Position numbers and translations under genes: made by a program
Source of the DNA: Pseudomonas asplenii
GTDB lineage: Bacteria; Pseudomonadota; Gammaproteobacteria; Pseudomonadales; Pseudomonadaceae
NCBI RefSeq assembly: GCF_900105475.1
Contig: NZ_LT629777.1
Span: 434,001 to 498,000, forward strand
Reading direction: 5' to 3'
Length of the DNA stretch: 64,000 nt
Part shown: positions 8,683 to 17,827 of the stretch, in pieces
Layout: each line of letters begins with the position of its first letter
Position numbering within the stretch: position 1 is the stretch's first letter
The notes under the pieces: generated by a model
Told to the model about the DNA's origin: nothing
Seen by the model: the letters and a program-made list of their open reading frames with translations, nothing else
The model's database searches: none

Positions 8683-8714
8683 GACAGGGAGCCAGCGGAC
8701 GCTGGCTCCCTGTC
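8683..8714 (-). terminator. Perfect 14-bp stem hairpin downstream of cupin gene
   Basis: GACAGGGAGCCAGC (8683-8696), loop GGAC, GCTGGCTCCCTGTC (8701-8714): a fully paired 14-bp stem 32 bp after the cupin stop codon. There is no U-tract in either direction. It most likely marks the 3' end of the MFS-ATP-grasp-RidA-cupin transcript and separates it from the GST. Confidence 0.6.
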
Positions 8715-8745
8715 GGGGAGAACAATGAGGGGGGATTGTGCCGCG

Positions 8746-9231
8746 TTATCGGGCCTTGCTGATCCGGCCGTTCTGATCAGCAAAATTTGACAGCGCCGCC
8801 ACCTGCGGCATGTTGCTGATGTTGAGCATGACCAGTGCCTCGTCCACGGAGCCATTGACGAACCCGTGGGAGTTCCAGGCGGGCACGACGATCACGTCAC
8901 CTGCACTGACCGGCACGGGCTGGGCATCACCCAGGGTCAGTTGCCCCTGGCCCGACTGGATGATGAACAGGTGCCACCAGGTATGGGCATGCTGGTTCAG
9001 AGTGGAGCCGGGGTTCAGCCATTGCATCGAGATCACGGTACCCGGCAGGATTTCGCAACCGCCAATGCTCGACTCGCTCGACAGCGCGACGATGTCGGTA
9101 TCACCAGGTTGCATATCGCGTTGCAGGCTGGCCAGGTCCGACCCCTTCCATACCTGCGGTCGAGGTGACTCGCCCTGCAGACTGTCGCGAAAATCCTGGT
9201 AGGTGAAAAAGCTGCCTTTGAAGGTGTCCAT
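8746..9231 (-). CDS. Single-domain cupin protein
   Basis: A 161-residue protein with cupin motif 1 around PGSTLNQHAHTWWHLFII (HxH and a second His), GQGQLTLGDA between the motifs, and motif 2 SAGDVIVVPAWNSHGFVN (His conserved). The His set suggests bound metal. Cupins of this size act as isomerases, dioxygenases, epimerases or small-molecule sensors, so function cannot be fixed. It is 52 bp downstream of the RidA-family gene and appears to be in the same transcript. Confidence 0.8.
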   Translation of the reverse strand: MDTFKGSFFTYQDFRDSLQGESPRPQVWKGSDLASLQRDMQPGDTDIVALSSESSIGGCEILPGTVISMQWLNPGSTLNQHAHTWWHLFIIQSGQGQLTLGDAQPVPVSAGDVIVVPAWNSHGFVNGSVDEALVMLNISNMPQVAALSNFADQNGRISKAR

Positions 9232-9283
9232 GTGTCATTCCATTTTTTTGCGGCGAAACGTTCCCACCGCGCAGACATTGATT

Positions 9284-9781
9284 TTATAGCTGGCGCAACG
9301 CCCCTTCGTTAACCGCGGCAATGATATCGACTTCAATGGCGGCATTCTTCGGCAACTGATACACCCCAACCGTCGTCCGGGTATGCCGGCCGGCATCTCC
9401 CAATACTCGATGGAACACATCCGAAGCACCGTTGGCGACCTCACTGAGTTCGGGAAAATCCTCTGTCGACTTGACGTAGACCGTCACCCGCGCAAGGGAC
9501 TTTATGCGATCCAGCGAGCCAATGGTTTGCAGAATCAACGCCAGCCCGCGCATGGCGCTGATACCGGCAGCTTTCTGCGCCTCTTGCAGAGTCAGGTTGG
9601 CGCCGACCCGGCCGGGAAGGATCACCTTGCCGCTCATCATCGGTACAAGGCCGCTGACGAACACCTGGTCATGCAGCCGCAGTACTGGCGAGTAATGCCC
9701 TCCAGCGGTATTTTCGCCATAGATGTCATAAGCCAGTTCCTGGGCTACAGCGATAAAACGTTCATCACACGACATCGACAT
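9284..9781 (-). CDS. RidA/YjgF-family protein
   Basis: 165 residues from ATG 9781 (MSMSCDERF). RidA proteins hydrolyse reactive enamines/imines released by PLP enzymes. VFVSGLVPM, RVTVYVKSTEDFPELSEV and TTVGVYQLPKNAAIEVDIIA match the trimer-forming family. AAGGA lies 4 nt before the first ATG and 10 nt before the second (9775). An alternative GTG at 9847 overlaps the ATP-grasp stop (GTGA), follows GAAGAGG, and would add 22 residues unlike the family fold. Its placement beside PLP and ligase enzymes suggests handling of an imine intermediate. Confidence 0.85.
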   Translation of the reverse strand: MSMSCDERFIAVAQELAYDIYGENTAGGHYSPVLRLHDQVFVSGLVPMMSGKVILPGRVGANLTLQEAQKAAGISAMRGLALILQTIGSLDRIKSLARVTVYVKSTEDFPELSEVANGASDVFHRVLGDAGRHTRTTVGVYQLPKNAAIEVDIIAAVNEGALRQL

Positions 9782-9843
9782 CACTTCCTTATGAGACTGG
9801 GCAAGCTCCGGGATTGAAGACTCAAGCCATGAGCCACCGGGGT

Positions 9844-11139
9844 TCACGACAGGGCCTCTTCACGCCGGGCTGAGGGTTCGACTTCCAGCGGCGCGACAAT
9901 GATCTGCGACTCGATGGCCTTGACCAGCCTCAGCAGTTGCTCGTTGAGCATGGAATAGTCGCTGTTGAAGAGAATGACGTGGCCAATGAACGAGGTGTTG
10001 TCCGTCACCAGAGCACAAACGCGCTCACCCACGCCCTTGCTGTACAACGCCTCTATCACCTCGATACCCAGTTCGGCAGCCAACCCCCGGATGTCCGGCA
10101 GATGTTGAAGCTCACCATTGGCCGGAGCACTCAGCAGCCGTATACCACAGTAGCCTTGCGCTACCGGCTGCTGCGCCTCCATCCGCCCTTCTACCGCCCA
10201 GCGCACCCAGCTTTCCCAGGGGTTGTAGGCGGCAAAGGCTTTGCAGGCGAGGTCCCAGATGTGCATGCCACCTGGGCGCATGTTGGTTTCCACGGCCGAG
10301 GTCAGGCCGTTACGCTTGAAAAACACCTCGTTGTGATAAGCCCCATTGTGCGGCGAAACCAGCTGGCGCATATGCTCGCCCGCGGAGGCGATGGCCGTCA
10401 GGGCATCACCACTCAGCGGCGCCGGGACCACCTGCTGGATCTCGGCACGATAGGCACCTTCAGTGGTGGTTTTCTCGGTGATCCAGGAACATCCCGCTAC
10501 GCAGTCCCAACTGTATTCCCGGGCCTCCTCCACCAGCTCTTCGACAATGATGCCACCCGAGCGATACTGCTCCAGCGCGGCCCAGGCCTCGGCGCATTCG
10601 GCCAGCGAGTGAATGACCCGGCAACCCCGGCTGGCGCCCTCGCAGGCGGGCTTGATGAAGGCCTTGCCGCCCAGTGCCTGAACGCGCTGACGCAATTCAT
10701 CCAGTTGCTCGACCCGGCAGGAAAACACCGGCTGATAAGTCGCCGGTGAGCTGGGCGAAGCCGCTTCCAGGCGGCGGAAGATTTCCTTGTCCAGACCAGC
10801 ACGGGCCTCATCGGGGGTAATCCCCGGCAAGCCATGGCGCGTGGCCAGACCGGCACCGAGCAGGACTCCACGGTCGGAAAACGGCAGGACACCGATCAGG
10901 TTCCACTGTTCGAGGTCCAGGCAGCCGCACACCGCCTCCAGGGCGCAATCCAGGTGTTCGGCGGCAAGCGAGGTGGTCCAGACGTAGTCCGCCACTTCGT
11001 AGTCTTCCAACTGGACCTTCTCCACCAGCAGGATCAGCTTGGCCTGATAAAGCGACTGGCACAGCTGGCGCAGCTTGGCGATGTCATGCACGCGATTGCC
11101 GTTGTAACCGACCACGATCACACAGGGTTTTGTACTCAT
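9844..11139 (-). CDS. ATP-grasp amide/peptide ligase-like protein
   Basis: A 431-residue protein with an N-terminal Rossmann-like domain (CVIVVGYNGNR), the ATP-grasp lysine segment GKAFIKPACEGASRG, the adenine-hinge region IIVEELVEEAREYSWD and the metal-binding ETNMRPGG motif typical of L-amino-acid ligase-like enzymes. Such enzymes activate a carboxylate as acyl phosphate and join it to an amine. This is the only ligase in the cluster, so it probably conjugates the product, for example as a dipeptide. It lies 20 bp downstream of the exporter gene. Confidence 0.85.
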   Translation of the reverse strand: MSTKPCVIVVGYNGNRVHDIAKLRQLCQSLYQAKLILLVEKVQLEDYEVADYVWTTSLAAEHLDCALEAVCGCLDLEQWNLIGVLPFSDRGVLLGAGLATRHGLPGITPDEARAGLDKEIFRRLEAASPSSPATYQPVFSCRVEQLDELRQRVQALGGKAFIKPACEGASRGCRVIHSLAECAEAWAALEQYRSGGIIVEELVEEAREYSWDCVAGCSWITEKTTTEGAYRAEIQQVVPAPLSGDALTAIASAGEHMRQLVSPHNGAYHNEVFFKRNGLTSAVETNMRPGGMHIWDLACKAFAAYNPWESWVRWAVEGRMEAQQPVAQGYCGIRLLSAPANGELQHLPDIRGLAAELGIEVIEALYSKGVGERVCALVTDNTSFIGHVILFNSDYSMLNEQLLRLVKAIESQIIVAPLEVEPSARREEALS

Positions 11140-11159
11140 GTCAGATCTCCCCTGCGGAC

Positions 11160-12260
11160 TCAGTCATTCAACGGTGCGTTGAGTTTGCGATTGAGGCCGT
11201 ACCAGGCCAGGATCCCGAGGGCACCGATCAACCCCAGAACGTAGGCGTTGTAGGGATCCGGCAGTACCCGCATCAACAGCACGGTCACACCGGCACCGAC
11301 ACCCAGGGACACCTCCTTGGCGAACATGCTGTTCTGCTTCACGGAAAAGTAGTCCAGATAGCTGAACGCACACTCGGCGATGGACAGCAGGGTGACCCAG
11401 ATGAATGCGCCGAGCAGGGTCTGCACATGGAAAAGCGCAGGCGAGGAAAGCACGAGGAAGCCGGCGAAGATGATGCCGATCACGGTGAATACCTTGAACC
11501 GGCCGGTCGCCTCGATGACCCGCATCACCGGCACCTGCAGAAACACCACAACAGCACTGTTGAGGATCAGCATCAGGCCATACCAGGAGGGCAATTCGCC
11601 GGTTTCCCGCAGGATCGCCTGGGGCAGGATGGAAAACACGCCGAACAGCTTGATACCCATGATGATCCCGGCGATCACCCAGGGCAGTTTGCCCAGCCAG
11701 CCGGTACCACCCTGGCTCTTCGTCGGAGTGGAAATGACCGGCAGCTGGATGCTCGCGCCAATGGCGACCGGCAGGCACATCAGGACAAAACCGGCAGCGC
11801 CGAGAAAGAACAGGGTGGGAGTCAATTGTGGCGACAACAGGATCAGGCCGGCGATCAGGCTGCCCATGTTCATGGCCACACGGTTATACGCCGCCCCCTC
11901 CTTGGTCTGGGCTGCCTCGCTCTTGATCAGATAACCGGCGATGGCGATCCCGTAGGCGAACAGGGCCGCACCGAACATGACAATCCCCTGGTCCTTGGTC
12001 AGAGCCAGCAGTACCAATCCCCCCGCAGCGCACAGCAGGGTGACGCCGAGGGAGCGACGCCCCAGCAGCAGCAGGGTCAATGGCAACAATAGCAGGAGTG
12101 CGCGATAGCCCAACGCCAGGATACTGTTGGTGGCGGTGTCGAGCCAGACGTTGGCCTTGCCCAATACTGCGAACAGCGACACCGCAGTAATGATCCGAAT
12201 AATGAACAAGCGGACGTTAACGGCCGGCTTGGTCATCTCGGCTGTTGTTTCAAGACTCAT
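11160..12260 (-). CDS. MFS-type exporter
   Basis: A 366-residue hydrophobic protein with about 10-12 predicted membrane segments of the major facilitator superfamily. Start is ATG 12260 (MSLETT), which has GAAGAGG 6 nt upstream; a longer TTG start at 12275 is unlikely because it would include that site. It is the first gene of the MFS-ATP-grasp-RidA-cupin group and is divergent from a MocR regulator. It probably exports the cluster product or gives self-resistance; uptake of a precursor is an alternative. Confidence 0.82.
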   Translation of the reverse strand: MSLETTAEMTKPAVNVRLFIIRIITAVSLFAVLGKANVWLDTATNSILALGYRALLLLLPLTLLLLGRRSLGVTLLCAAGGLVLLALTKDQGIVMFGAALFAYGIAIAGYLIKSEAAQTKEGAAYNRVAMNMGSLIAGLILLSPQLTPTLFFLGAAGFVLMCLPVAIGASIQLPVISTPTKSQGGTGWLGKLPWVIAGIIMGIKLFGVFSILPQAILRETGELPSWYGLMLILNSAVVVFLQVPVMRVIEATGRFKVFTVIGIIFAGFLVLSSPALFHVQTLLGAFIWVTLLSIAECAFSYLDYFSVKQNSMFAKEVSLGVGAGVTVLLMRVLPDPYNAYVLGLIGALGILAWYGLNRKLNAPLND

Positions 12261-12373
12261 GGAAAACCTCTTCAATCAGAACGACACACTGGATGATGGA
12301 GTCGATACTAGTGAGCGAAGGTCTTCTTGATCAGAGCAAGTTGGACTAGAATCATCCGAACTTTATTGCTCGG
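12261..12373. promoter_or_regulatory. Divergent promoter region, MFS operon / MocR
   Basis: A 113-bp gap between divergently transcribed genes. It must contain both promoters, plus a GGATGA half-site at 12291-12296 that matches one arm of the inverted repeat at 12352-12377. No -35/-10 pair could be assigned with confidence. Confidence 0.5.
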
Positions 12374-12377
12374 ATGA
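12352..12377. promoter_or_regulatory. Candidate MocR operator, perfect 8-bp inverted repeat
   Basis: TCATCCGA (12352-12359), 10-bp spacer, TCGGATGA (12370-12377). The right arm overlaps the first possible start codon of the regulator. Position and symmetry suit autoregulation together with control of the divergent exporter operon. Confidence 0.5.
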
Positions 12378-13798
12378 CCAGTAAAATGCAGGCGCAAAGA
12401 GCCGTAATCGCTGCTATCGAGTTCGAGTCCGGCCCGCCACTGGTCCAGCAGATCGTTGAACACTTCACTTCGGCTATCAGCCAGGGATCCCTGCAACACG
12501 GAGCCAAGCTACCGCCAATACGCGAACTCTCCGAGTTGATGAGCGTCGGCAAATCGACCGTCGTCGAAGCTCTGGACCGCCTGCGGGCCAAGGGCCTGAT
12601 CGCCTCCCGGCAAGGCTCGGGACACTATGTCACGCGCCTCAGCGCGGCCGCCCATGCCGGCGTTGGCCGTGACCTGCTGCCGCAGGACACCCTCAGCGTG
12701 GTGCGGCGCGCCCTGCTGCTGGACAACGGGGCCCTGCGCCCCGGCTGCGGCTTCCTGCCCTCCTCCTGGCTGCCTGCCGAAGAATTGCTCAAGGCCGCCC
12801 GCGGCGCCCTGCGCGCAACCACCCTGCGCATGGGTGAAGCAGGCCTACCCGCCGGTTATCTACCGTTGCGCCAGGCCCTGCGGGTCAAACTGGCGAGCTT
12901 CGGTATTGAAGTTCCGGTCGAGCAGATCGTGACCACCGCCAACACGGTGCAGGCCATCGACATGCTGATGCGCCTGTTGATCAAGCCGGGCGATACGGTG
13001 CTGCTGGATGATCCCTGCTATTTCAACCTGCGTTCGAACCTGTCGCTGCATGGCGCCAAGGCGATCAGCATCGCCCGCAGTTGCGAGGGGCTGGACTTCA
13101 CCTGCCTGGAACAGTTGCTCGAACAACATCGTCCGGTGCTGTATCTGACCAACACCACGCTGCACAACCCGACCGGACACTCCTTTTCCCCGGCCCAGGT
13201 CTATCGCCTGCTGGAGTTGAGCCACCGCTATGACTTTCATATCGTCGAGGACGACCTGTACTGCGATATCCAGCACAAGCGCACACCTCGACTGGCCGCC
13301 GCCGGTGGCTTGGAAAACATCAGCTATGTGTCGGGCTTCACCAAGACGCTGAGCGCCAACAGTCGGGTCAGTTACGCCGTGCTGGCGCCACAGTTGGCGG
13401 CGCGGATGATCGCGCTGAAGATGATGAGCGGCGGCGTGACCTCGGAGCTGGCCGAACAGATGACCTACCGGATGCTCAGCGATGGCAGCTACACCCGACA
13501 TGCCCGGCGACTGGTCGACCGCCTGTACGAGTCGAATGCGCGGGTCGCGCAGTGGCTGGGCGAAGCCGGTTGCGCGGTCTCCTCCTGTCCAGGAGAGGGG
13601 CTCTTTCTCTGGACCCGCCTGCCGGCCGGCATGGACGCCGAGGTGCTGGCTCGCAAGGGCCTGGAAAATGACATCGTACTGGCGCCGGGCACCTTGCTCA
13701 GCGTGACGGACGACGCGACGAGTTTCCTGCGGTTCAACGTTGCCCACAGCGATGATGAACGTGTCCGGGAACGCTTCCTGCGATTGCTCGACGAATGA
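12374..13798 (+). CDS. MocR-type PLP-binding transcriptional regulator (right flank of cluster)
   Basis: 474 residues: GntR winged helix (about residues 20-87, RQGSGHYV wing) plus aminotransferase-like domain with IVEDDLYCDI and the PLP lysine in VSGFTKTLSANSRVSY. It is divergent from the exporter gene and is probably its local regulator, a common arrangement for MocR proteins. ATG 12374 has no ribosome binding site and lies inside an inverted repeat; ATG 12386 is an alternative start. It differs in sequence from the regulator at the left end of the cluster, so the two are not a recent duplication. Confidence 0.88.
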   Translation: MTSKMQAQRAVIAAIEFESGPPLVQQIVEHFTSAISQGSLQHGAKLPPIRELSELMSVGKSTVVEALDRLRAKGLIASRQGSGHYVTRLSAAAHAGVGRDLLPQDTLSVVRRALLLDNGALRPGCGFLPSSWLPAEELLKAARGALRATTLRMGEAGLPAGYLPLRQALRVKLASFGIEVPVEQIVTTANTVQAIDMLMRLLIKPGDTVLLDDPCYFNLRSNLSLHGAKAISIARSCEGLDFTCLEQLLEQHRPVLYLTNTTLHNPTGHSFSPAQVYRLLELSHRYDFHIVEDDLYCDIQHKRTPRLAAAGGLENISYVSGFTKTLSANSRVSYAVLAPQLAARMIALKMMSGGVTSELAEQMTYRMLSDGSYTRHARRLVDRLYESNARVAQWLGEAGCAVSSCPGEGLFLWTRLPAGMDAEVLARKGLENDIVLAPGTLLSVTDDATSFLRFNVAHSDDERVRERFLRLLDE

Positions 13799-13894
13799 GT
13801 CACCTGGCACAAGGCTTCTCGACAAGGCAGGTACCTGGACGCTTTGTGGCGGGACTCACGGCCTATTCGCCGGCAAGCGGTTGGACAACCCCAT

Positions 13895-13931
13895 AAAAAA
13901 ACCCCGCACTTCCTGGGAAGGCGGGGCTTTT
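13895..13931. terminator. Bidirectional terminator, cyoE / MocR
   Basis: CCCCGC-A-CTTCC pairs with GGAAG-GCGGGG. The stem is flanked by seven A on the left (U7 for the minus-strand cyo transcript) and CTTTT on the right. It is a strong intrinsic terminator for cyoABCDE and also suits the convergent regulator gene. Confidence 0.9.
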
Positions 13932-13947
13932 CAGTGATGCGGGTTAC

Positions 13948-14835
13948 TCAGTGCGCATAAGTCAGCAACAACTCGGTCGGCACTTTGAAATCCAGGGACA
14001 TCATCACGCTCAAGGCGGTAATGGTGAAGATCGAGAACACGAACAGCTTGCGTGCCCAGACTGTGTCATCCACTGCCTTGTAACCGGTCCAGGCCATGTA
14101 CAACCAGTACATGCCCATGGCCGCGGCGACGGCGAGGTAGCTCATGCCGGCATAGCCGCTGAAGGTCAGCATCAGCGTCGCGGCGACGAAAGCCAGGATG
14201 TAGAGCAGGATGTGCTTCTTGGCTACCATGATTCCACGCTTGACTGGCAACACCGGGATCGATGCAGCCAGGTAATCGTTGAAACGGAAGATCGCGATAG
14301 CGTAGGAATGCGGCATCTGCCACAAGCTGAACATCACCAGCAGCGTCAACGCTGCCATGTCGAAGCTGTTGCTCACCGCCACATAGCCGATCACCGGTGG
14401 CATCGCCCCCGACAGACTGCCGATCAGCGTGCCGTGAACCGACTTGCGCTTGAAGTACAGGCTGTAGAGGCCGACGTAGATGATGAAACCGATCACCGCG
14501 AACAGCGCCGCCAACGGGTTGGCGACGCGGTACAGCAAGGCCACGCCGGCCACGCCGAGCAAGGTTGCATAGACCAGTGCCAGTTTCAGGGAGATCAGTC
14601 CCTGGACCAGCACGCGGTTCTTGGTGCGTTCCATCTTCAGGTCGATGTCACGGTCGATGCAGTTGTTGAACACGCAACCGGACGCGACCACCAGCGAAGT
14701 GCCGATCATGGCCGCCAGGAAGATGGCCAGATCGACATGCCCCTTGGAGGCCAGGAAGAAACCACCCGCCACAGAAAGCACGTTACCGAAAATGATCCCC
14801 GGTTTGGTGATTTGGATAAAGTGCTTGAGCGACAT
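13948..14835 (-). CDS. cyoE: Protoheme IX farnesyltransferase (heme O synthase)
   Basis: A 295-residue integral membrane prenyltransferase that adds a farnesyl group to heme b to give heme O for the CyoB active site. The aspartate-rich motif [18 protein letters not shown] is present, with several transmembrane helices. It is the last gene of cyoABCDE, 10 bp after cyoD, and is followed by the operon terminator. Length and order match the Pseudomonas cyo operon. Confidence 0.96.
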   Translation of the reverse strand: MSLKHFIQITKPGIIFGNVLSVAGGFFLASKGHVDLAIFLAAMIGTSLVVASGCVFNNCIDRDIDLKMERTKNRVLVQGLISLKLALVYATLLGVAGVALLYRVANPLAALFAVIGFIIYVGLYSLYFKRKSVHGTLIGSLSGAMPPVIGYVAVSNSFDMAALTLLVMFSLWQMPHSYAIAIFRFNDYLAASIPVLPVKRGIMVAKKHILLYILAFVAATLMLTFSGYAGMSYLAVAAAMGMYWLYMAWTGYKAVDDTVWARKLFVFSIFTITALSVMMSLDFKVPTELLLTYAH

Positions 14836-14845
14836 CGGGTTTACC

Positions 14846-15175
14846 TCACTTCGCCATCATGACGGCGTGGATGGTGAACATGATCCACAGCGACAGACCT
14901 ACCAGCAGGACGATCACCAGCGCCGCGAAGATAAACGCGATCACGTTGTTACGTTGCGCGGCGGAGCGATCCAGGTGCAGGAAGTACACCAGATGCACCA
15001 GCACCTGGATGACTGCGAAGATCAGCACGATCCACAGGGTCGCGGCTTTAGGCAGCGACGGGTACATCACCAGGCCGAACGGGATGGCAGTCAGAATGAT
15101 CGACAGGACAAAGCCGATCATGTAGGACTTCACGCTGCCATGGTTGGCATCACTGGAATGGTGTGCATTAGCCAT
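14846..15175 (-). CDS. cyoD: Cytochrome bo3 oxidase subunit IV
   Basis: A 109-residue inner-membrane protein with three predicted helices ([21 protein letters not shown] and two downstream). The [13 protein letters not shown] stretch is typical of CyoD/CtaF. It assists assembly of the quinol oxidase. It directly follows cyoC without a gap and precedes cyoE. Confidence 0.94.
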   Translation of the reverse strand: MANAHHSSDANHGSVKSYMIGFVLSIILTAIPFGLVMYPSLPKAATLWIVLIFAVIQVLVHLVYFLHLDRSAAQRNNVIAFIFAALVIVLLVGLSLWIMFTIHAVMMAK

Positions 15176-15802
15176 TTACAGGGTCCCCATCAGGTAAACA
15201 ACGGTGAATACGCAGATCCACACGACGTCCAGGAAGTGCCAGAACAGGCTCAGGCAGCTCAGGCGGGTGGTGTTGGTCGGCGTCAGGCCTTTTTTCCAGA
15301 CCTGGTACATCATCACGGCCATCCAGATCAGGCCGCTGGTGACGTGCAGACCGTGGGTCCCGACCAGGGTGAAGAAGCCGGACAGGAAGCCGCTGCGGTT
15401 AGGACCGTAGCCTTCTTCGATCAGCTTGTGGAATTCGTTGATTTCCATGCCGATGAAGCCCAGGCCGAACAGGAAGGTGATCGCCAACCAGCCCAGTACC
15501 TGACTTTTCTTGCCCTTGAACAACGCCAGCATGGCGAAGCCGTAGGTGATCGAGCTGAGCAACAGGCAGGCGGTTTCGCCCAACACGTATGGCAGTTCGA
15601 AGATGTCGTGGCCCGACGGGCCACCCGCTACGTTGTTAACCAGTACCGCGTACGCTGCGAAGATCGACGCAAACAGGATGCAGTCGGTCATCAGGTAGAG
15701 CCAGAAACCGAATACGGTCATCTCGCCCGAGTCGTGGTGATGGTCATCGTGCCCATGGTCATGACCATGGGCGTGTCCAGCATGAGTCACTGCGTTCGAC
15801 AT
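15176..15802 (-). CDS. cyoC: Cytochrome bo3 oxidase subunit III
   Basis: A 208-residue COX3-family membrane protein with five helices; the [21 protein letters not shown] and [11 protein letters not shown] segments are diagnostic. The N-terminus is strongly histidine-rich (nine His between residues 7 and 23) before the first helix, suggesting metal binding. It lies between cyoB and cyoD in the operon. Confidence 0.95.
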   Translation of the reverse strand: MSNAVTHAGHAHGHDHGHDDHHHDSGEMTVFGFWLYLMTDCILFASIFAAYAVLVNNVAGGPSGHDIFELPYVLGETACLLLSSITYGFAMLALFKGKKSQVLGWLAITFLFGLGFIGMEINEFHKLIEEGYGPNRSGFLSGFFTLVGTHGLHVTSGLIWMAVMMYQVWKKGLTPTNTTRLSCLSLFWHFLDVVWICVFTVVYLMGTL

Positions 15803-15805
15803 GGT

Positions 15806-17824
15806 TTAAGCCTTTTCCAACGAGGTTTCAACACGGGAGGCCGGAATCGCCTTGGCCGCAATCAGCACTTTCTGCTGTTCGGCTTCGATGCGTTCGATGG
15901 TCTCGACCGGCACCATGTAGCCCTGATCGTCACGGGCGGCATGGATGATGAAATAGATCACGGTACCTGCAAGGCTGGCGATCGCCATCCACCAGATGTG
16001 CCAGATCATCGCGAAACCGAAGACGGTCAGCAGAGCACCCATGACCAGACCGGTCGCGGTGTTGTTCGGCATGTGGATCGGCTGGTAACGCTTGGGCACG
16101 CTGTAGGCAGTACCGTTTTCCTTGGCTTCGGTGAACGCGTCGACCTCGTCGGCCTTCGGCAGTTCGGCGAAGTTGTAGAACGGCGGTGGCGACGAAGTCG
16201 ACCATTCCAGAGTGTGGCCATTCCATGGGTCGCCGGTCACGTCCAGGTTCTGCTTGCGATCACGCACGCTGACGTAGATCTGGATCAATTGGCAGGCGAT
16301 ACCAAATGCGATCATGACGGCGCCCACGAAGGCAACGTACAGGTACGGTACCCACTCAGGGTTGGTGGTGGCGTTCAGACGACGGGTCATGCCCATGAAG
16401 CCCAGTGCATAGAGCGGCATGAACGCGACGAAGAAGCCCGAGATCCAGAACCAGAATGCAGCCTTGCCCCAGCCTTCGTGCAGCTTGAAGCCGAACGCTT
16501 TCGGGAACCAGAAGCTGAAGCCGGCGATGTAACCGAATACCGCACCGCCGATGATGACGTTGTGGAAGTGCGCGATCACGAACAGGCTGTTGTGCAGAAC
16601 GAAGTCAGCACCTGGAACAGCCAGCAGAACGCCGGTCATACCACCGATGGCGAAGGTCACCATGAAGCCCAGGGTCCACAGAACCTGGCTGGTGAAACGC
16701 AGACGGCCACGGTAGATGGTGAACAGCCAGTTGAATAGCTTCACCCCCGTCGGGATCGAGATCAGCATGGTCGCCAGGCCGAAGAAGGCGTTGACGTTGG
16801 CACCCGAACCCATGGTGAAGAAGTGGTGCAACCAAACCATGAAGCCCAGTACCGAGATCGCGCCGCTGGCGTAGATCATCGAGTGGTGGCCGAACAGTTT
16901 CTTGCCGGAGAACGTCGAGATGACTTCCGAGAACACACCGAAAGCCGGCAGGATCAGGATGTATACCTCGGGGTGGCCCCAAGCCCAGAACAGGTTGACG
17001 TACATCATCGGGTTGCCGCCGAGTTCGTTGGTGAACACGTGGAAATCCAGATAACGGTCAAGCGTCAGCAGTGCCAGGGTAGCGGTCAGGATCGGGAACG
17101 AAGCGACGATCAGCACGTTGGCCCAGGTGCAGGTCCAGGTGAAGATCGGCATGTCCATCATTTTCATGCCTGGGGTACGCATTTTCAGCACGGTGGCCAG
17201 GAAGTTGACCCCGGTCAGCGTCGTACCCAGACCCGATAGCTGTAGCGCCCAGATGTAGTAGTCCACCCCCACGCCCGGACTGTATTGCAGCCCCGACAGC
17301 GGCGGATAGGCAACCCAGCCGGTCTTGGCGAATTCGCCGACGCCCAGGGACAGGTTGATCAGCACCACGCCGGATACCAGCAGCCAGAAGCTCAGGGAGT
17401 TCAGGAACGGGTAGGCAACGTCACGCGCACCGATCTGCAGCGGCACGACGATGTTCATCAGGCCGGTGAAGAAAGGCATCGCCATGAAGATGATCATGAT
17501 CACACCGTGAGCGGTGAAGATCTGGTCATAGTGATGAGGAGGCAGGTAGCCAGGGGAACCCTCGGTGGCCATGGCCAACTGGGAACGCATCATGATCGCG
17601 TCGGCGAAGCCGCGCAGCAGCATGACCATGGCAACGACGATGTACATCACGCCGATTTTCTTGTGGTCGACCGAAGTCAGCCACTCGGACCACAGGTAGG
17701 TCCACTTCTTGAAGTAGGTGATGCCCGCGAAGACCGCCAGACCACCGAAGGCGATCATGGCGATAGTCACCATGACGATCGGTTCGTGGAACGGGACCGC
17801 GTCCCAGCTTAATTTACCAAACAT
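15806..17824 (-). CDS. cyoB: Cytochrome bo3 oxidase subunit I
   Basis: A 672-residue heme-copper oxidase catalytic subunit that oxidises ubiquinol, reduces O2 and pumps protons. [15 protein letters not shown] (CuB His and the cross-linked His-Tyr pair), HHFFTMG and the two-His segment VIAHFHNV are all present. GGAG precedes ATG 17824. It starts 3 bp after cyoA, consistent with one transcript. Length matches E. coli CyoB. Confidence 0.97.
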   Translation of the reverse strand: MFGKLSWDAVPFHEPIVMVTIAMIAFGGLAVFAGITYFKKWTYLWSEWLTSVDHKKIGVMYIVVAMVMLLRGFADAIMMRSQLAMATEGSPGYLPPHHYDQIFTAHGVIMIIFMAMPFFTGLMNIVVPLQIGARDVAYPFLNSLSFWLLVSGVVLINLSLGVGEFAKTGWVAYPPLSGLQYSPGVGVDYYIWALQLSGLGTTLTGVNFLATVLKMRTPGMKMMDMPIFTWTCTWANVLIVASFPILTATLALLTLDRYLDFHVFTNELGGNPMMYVNLFWAWGHPEVYILILPAFGVFSEVISTFSGKKLFGHHSMIYASGAISVLGFMVWLHHFFTMGSGANVNAFFGLATMLISIPTGVKLFNWLFTIYRGRLRFTSQVLWTLGFMVTFAIGGMTGVLLAVPGADFVLHNSLFVIAHFHNVIIGGAVFGYIAGFSFWFPKAFGFKLHEGWGKAAFWFWISGFFVAFMPLYALGFMGMTRRLNATTNPEWVPYLYVAFVGAVMIAFGIACQLIQIYVSVRDRKQNLDVTGDPWNGHTLEWSTSSPPPFYNFAELPKADEVDAFTEAKENGTAYSVPKRYQPIHMPNNTATGLVMGALLTVFGFAMIWHIWWMAIASLAGTVIYFIIHAARDDQGYMVPVETIERIEAEQQKVLIAAKAIPASRVETSLEKA

Positions 17825-17827
17825 CGT

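Noticed and set aside
14621..16738. 705-codon open frame on the plus strand
   Set aside because: It is antisense to cyoB-cyoE, with low-complexity His/Gln/Asp-rich translation typical of the reverse strand of GC-rich genes.
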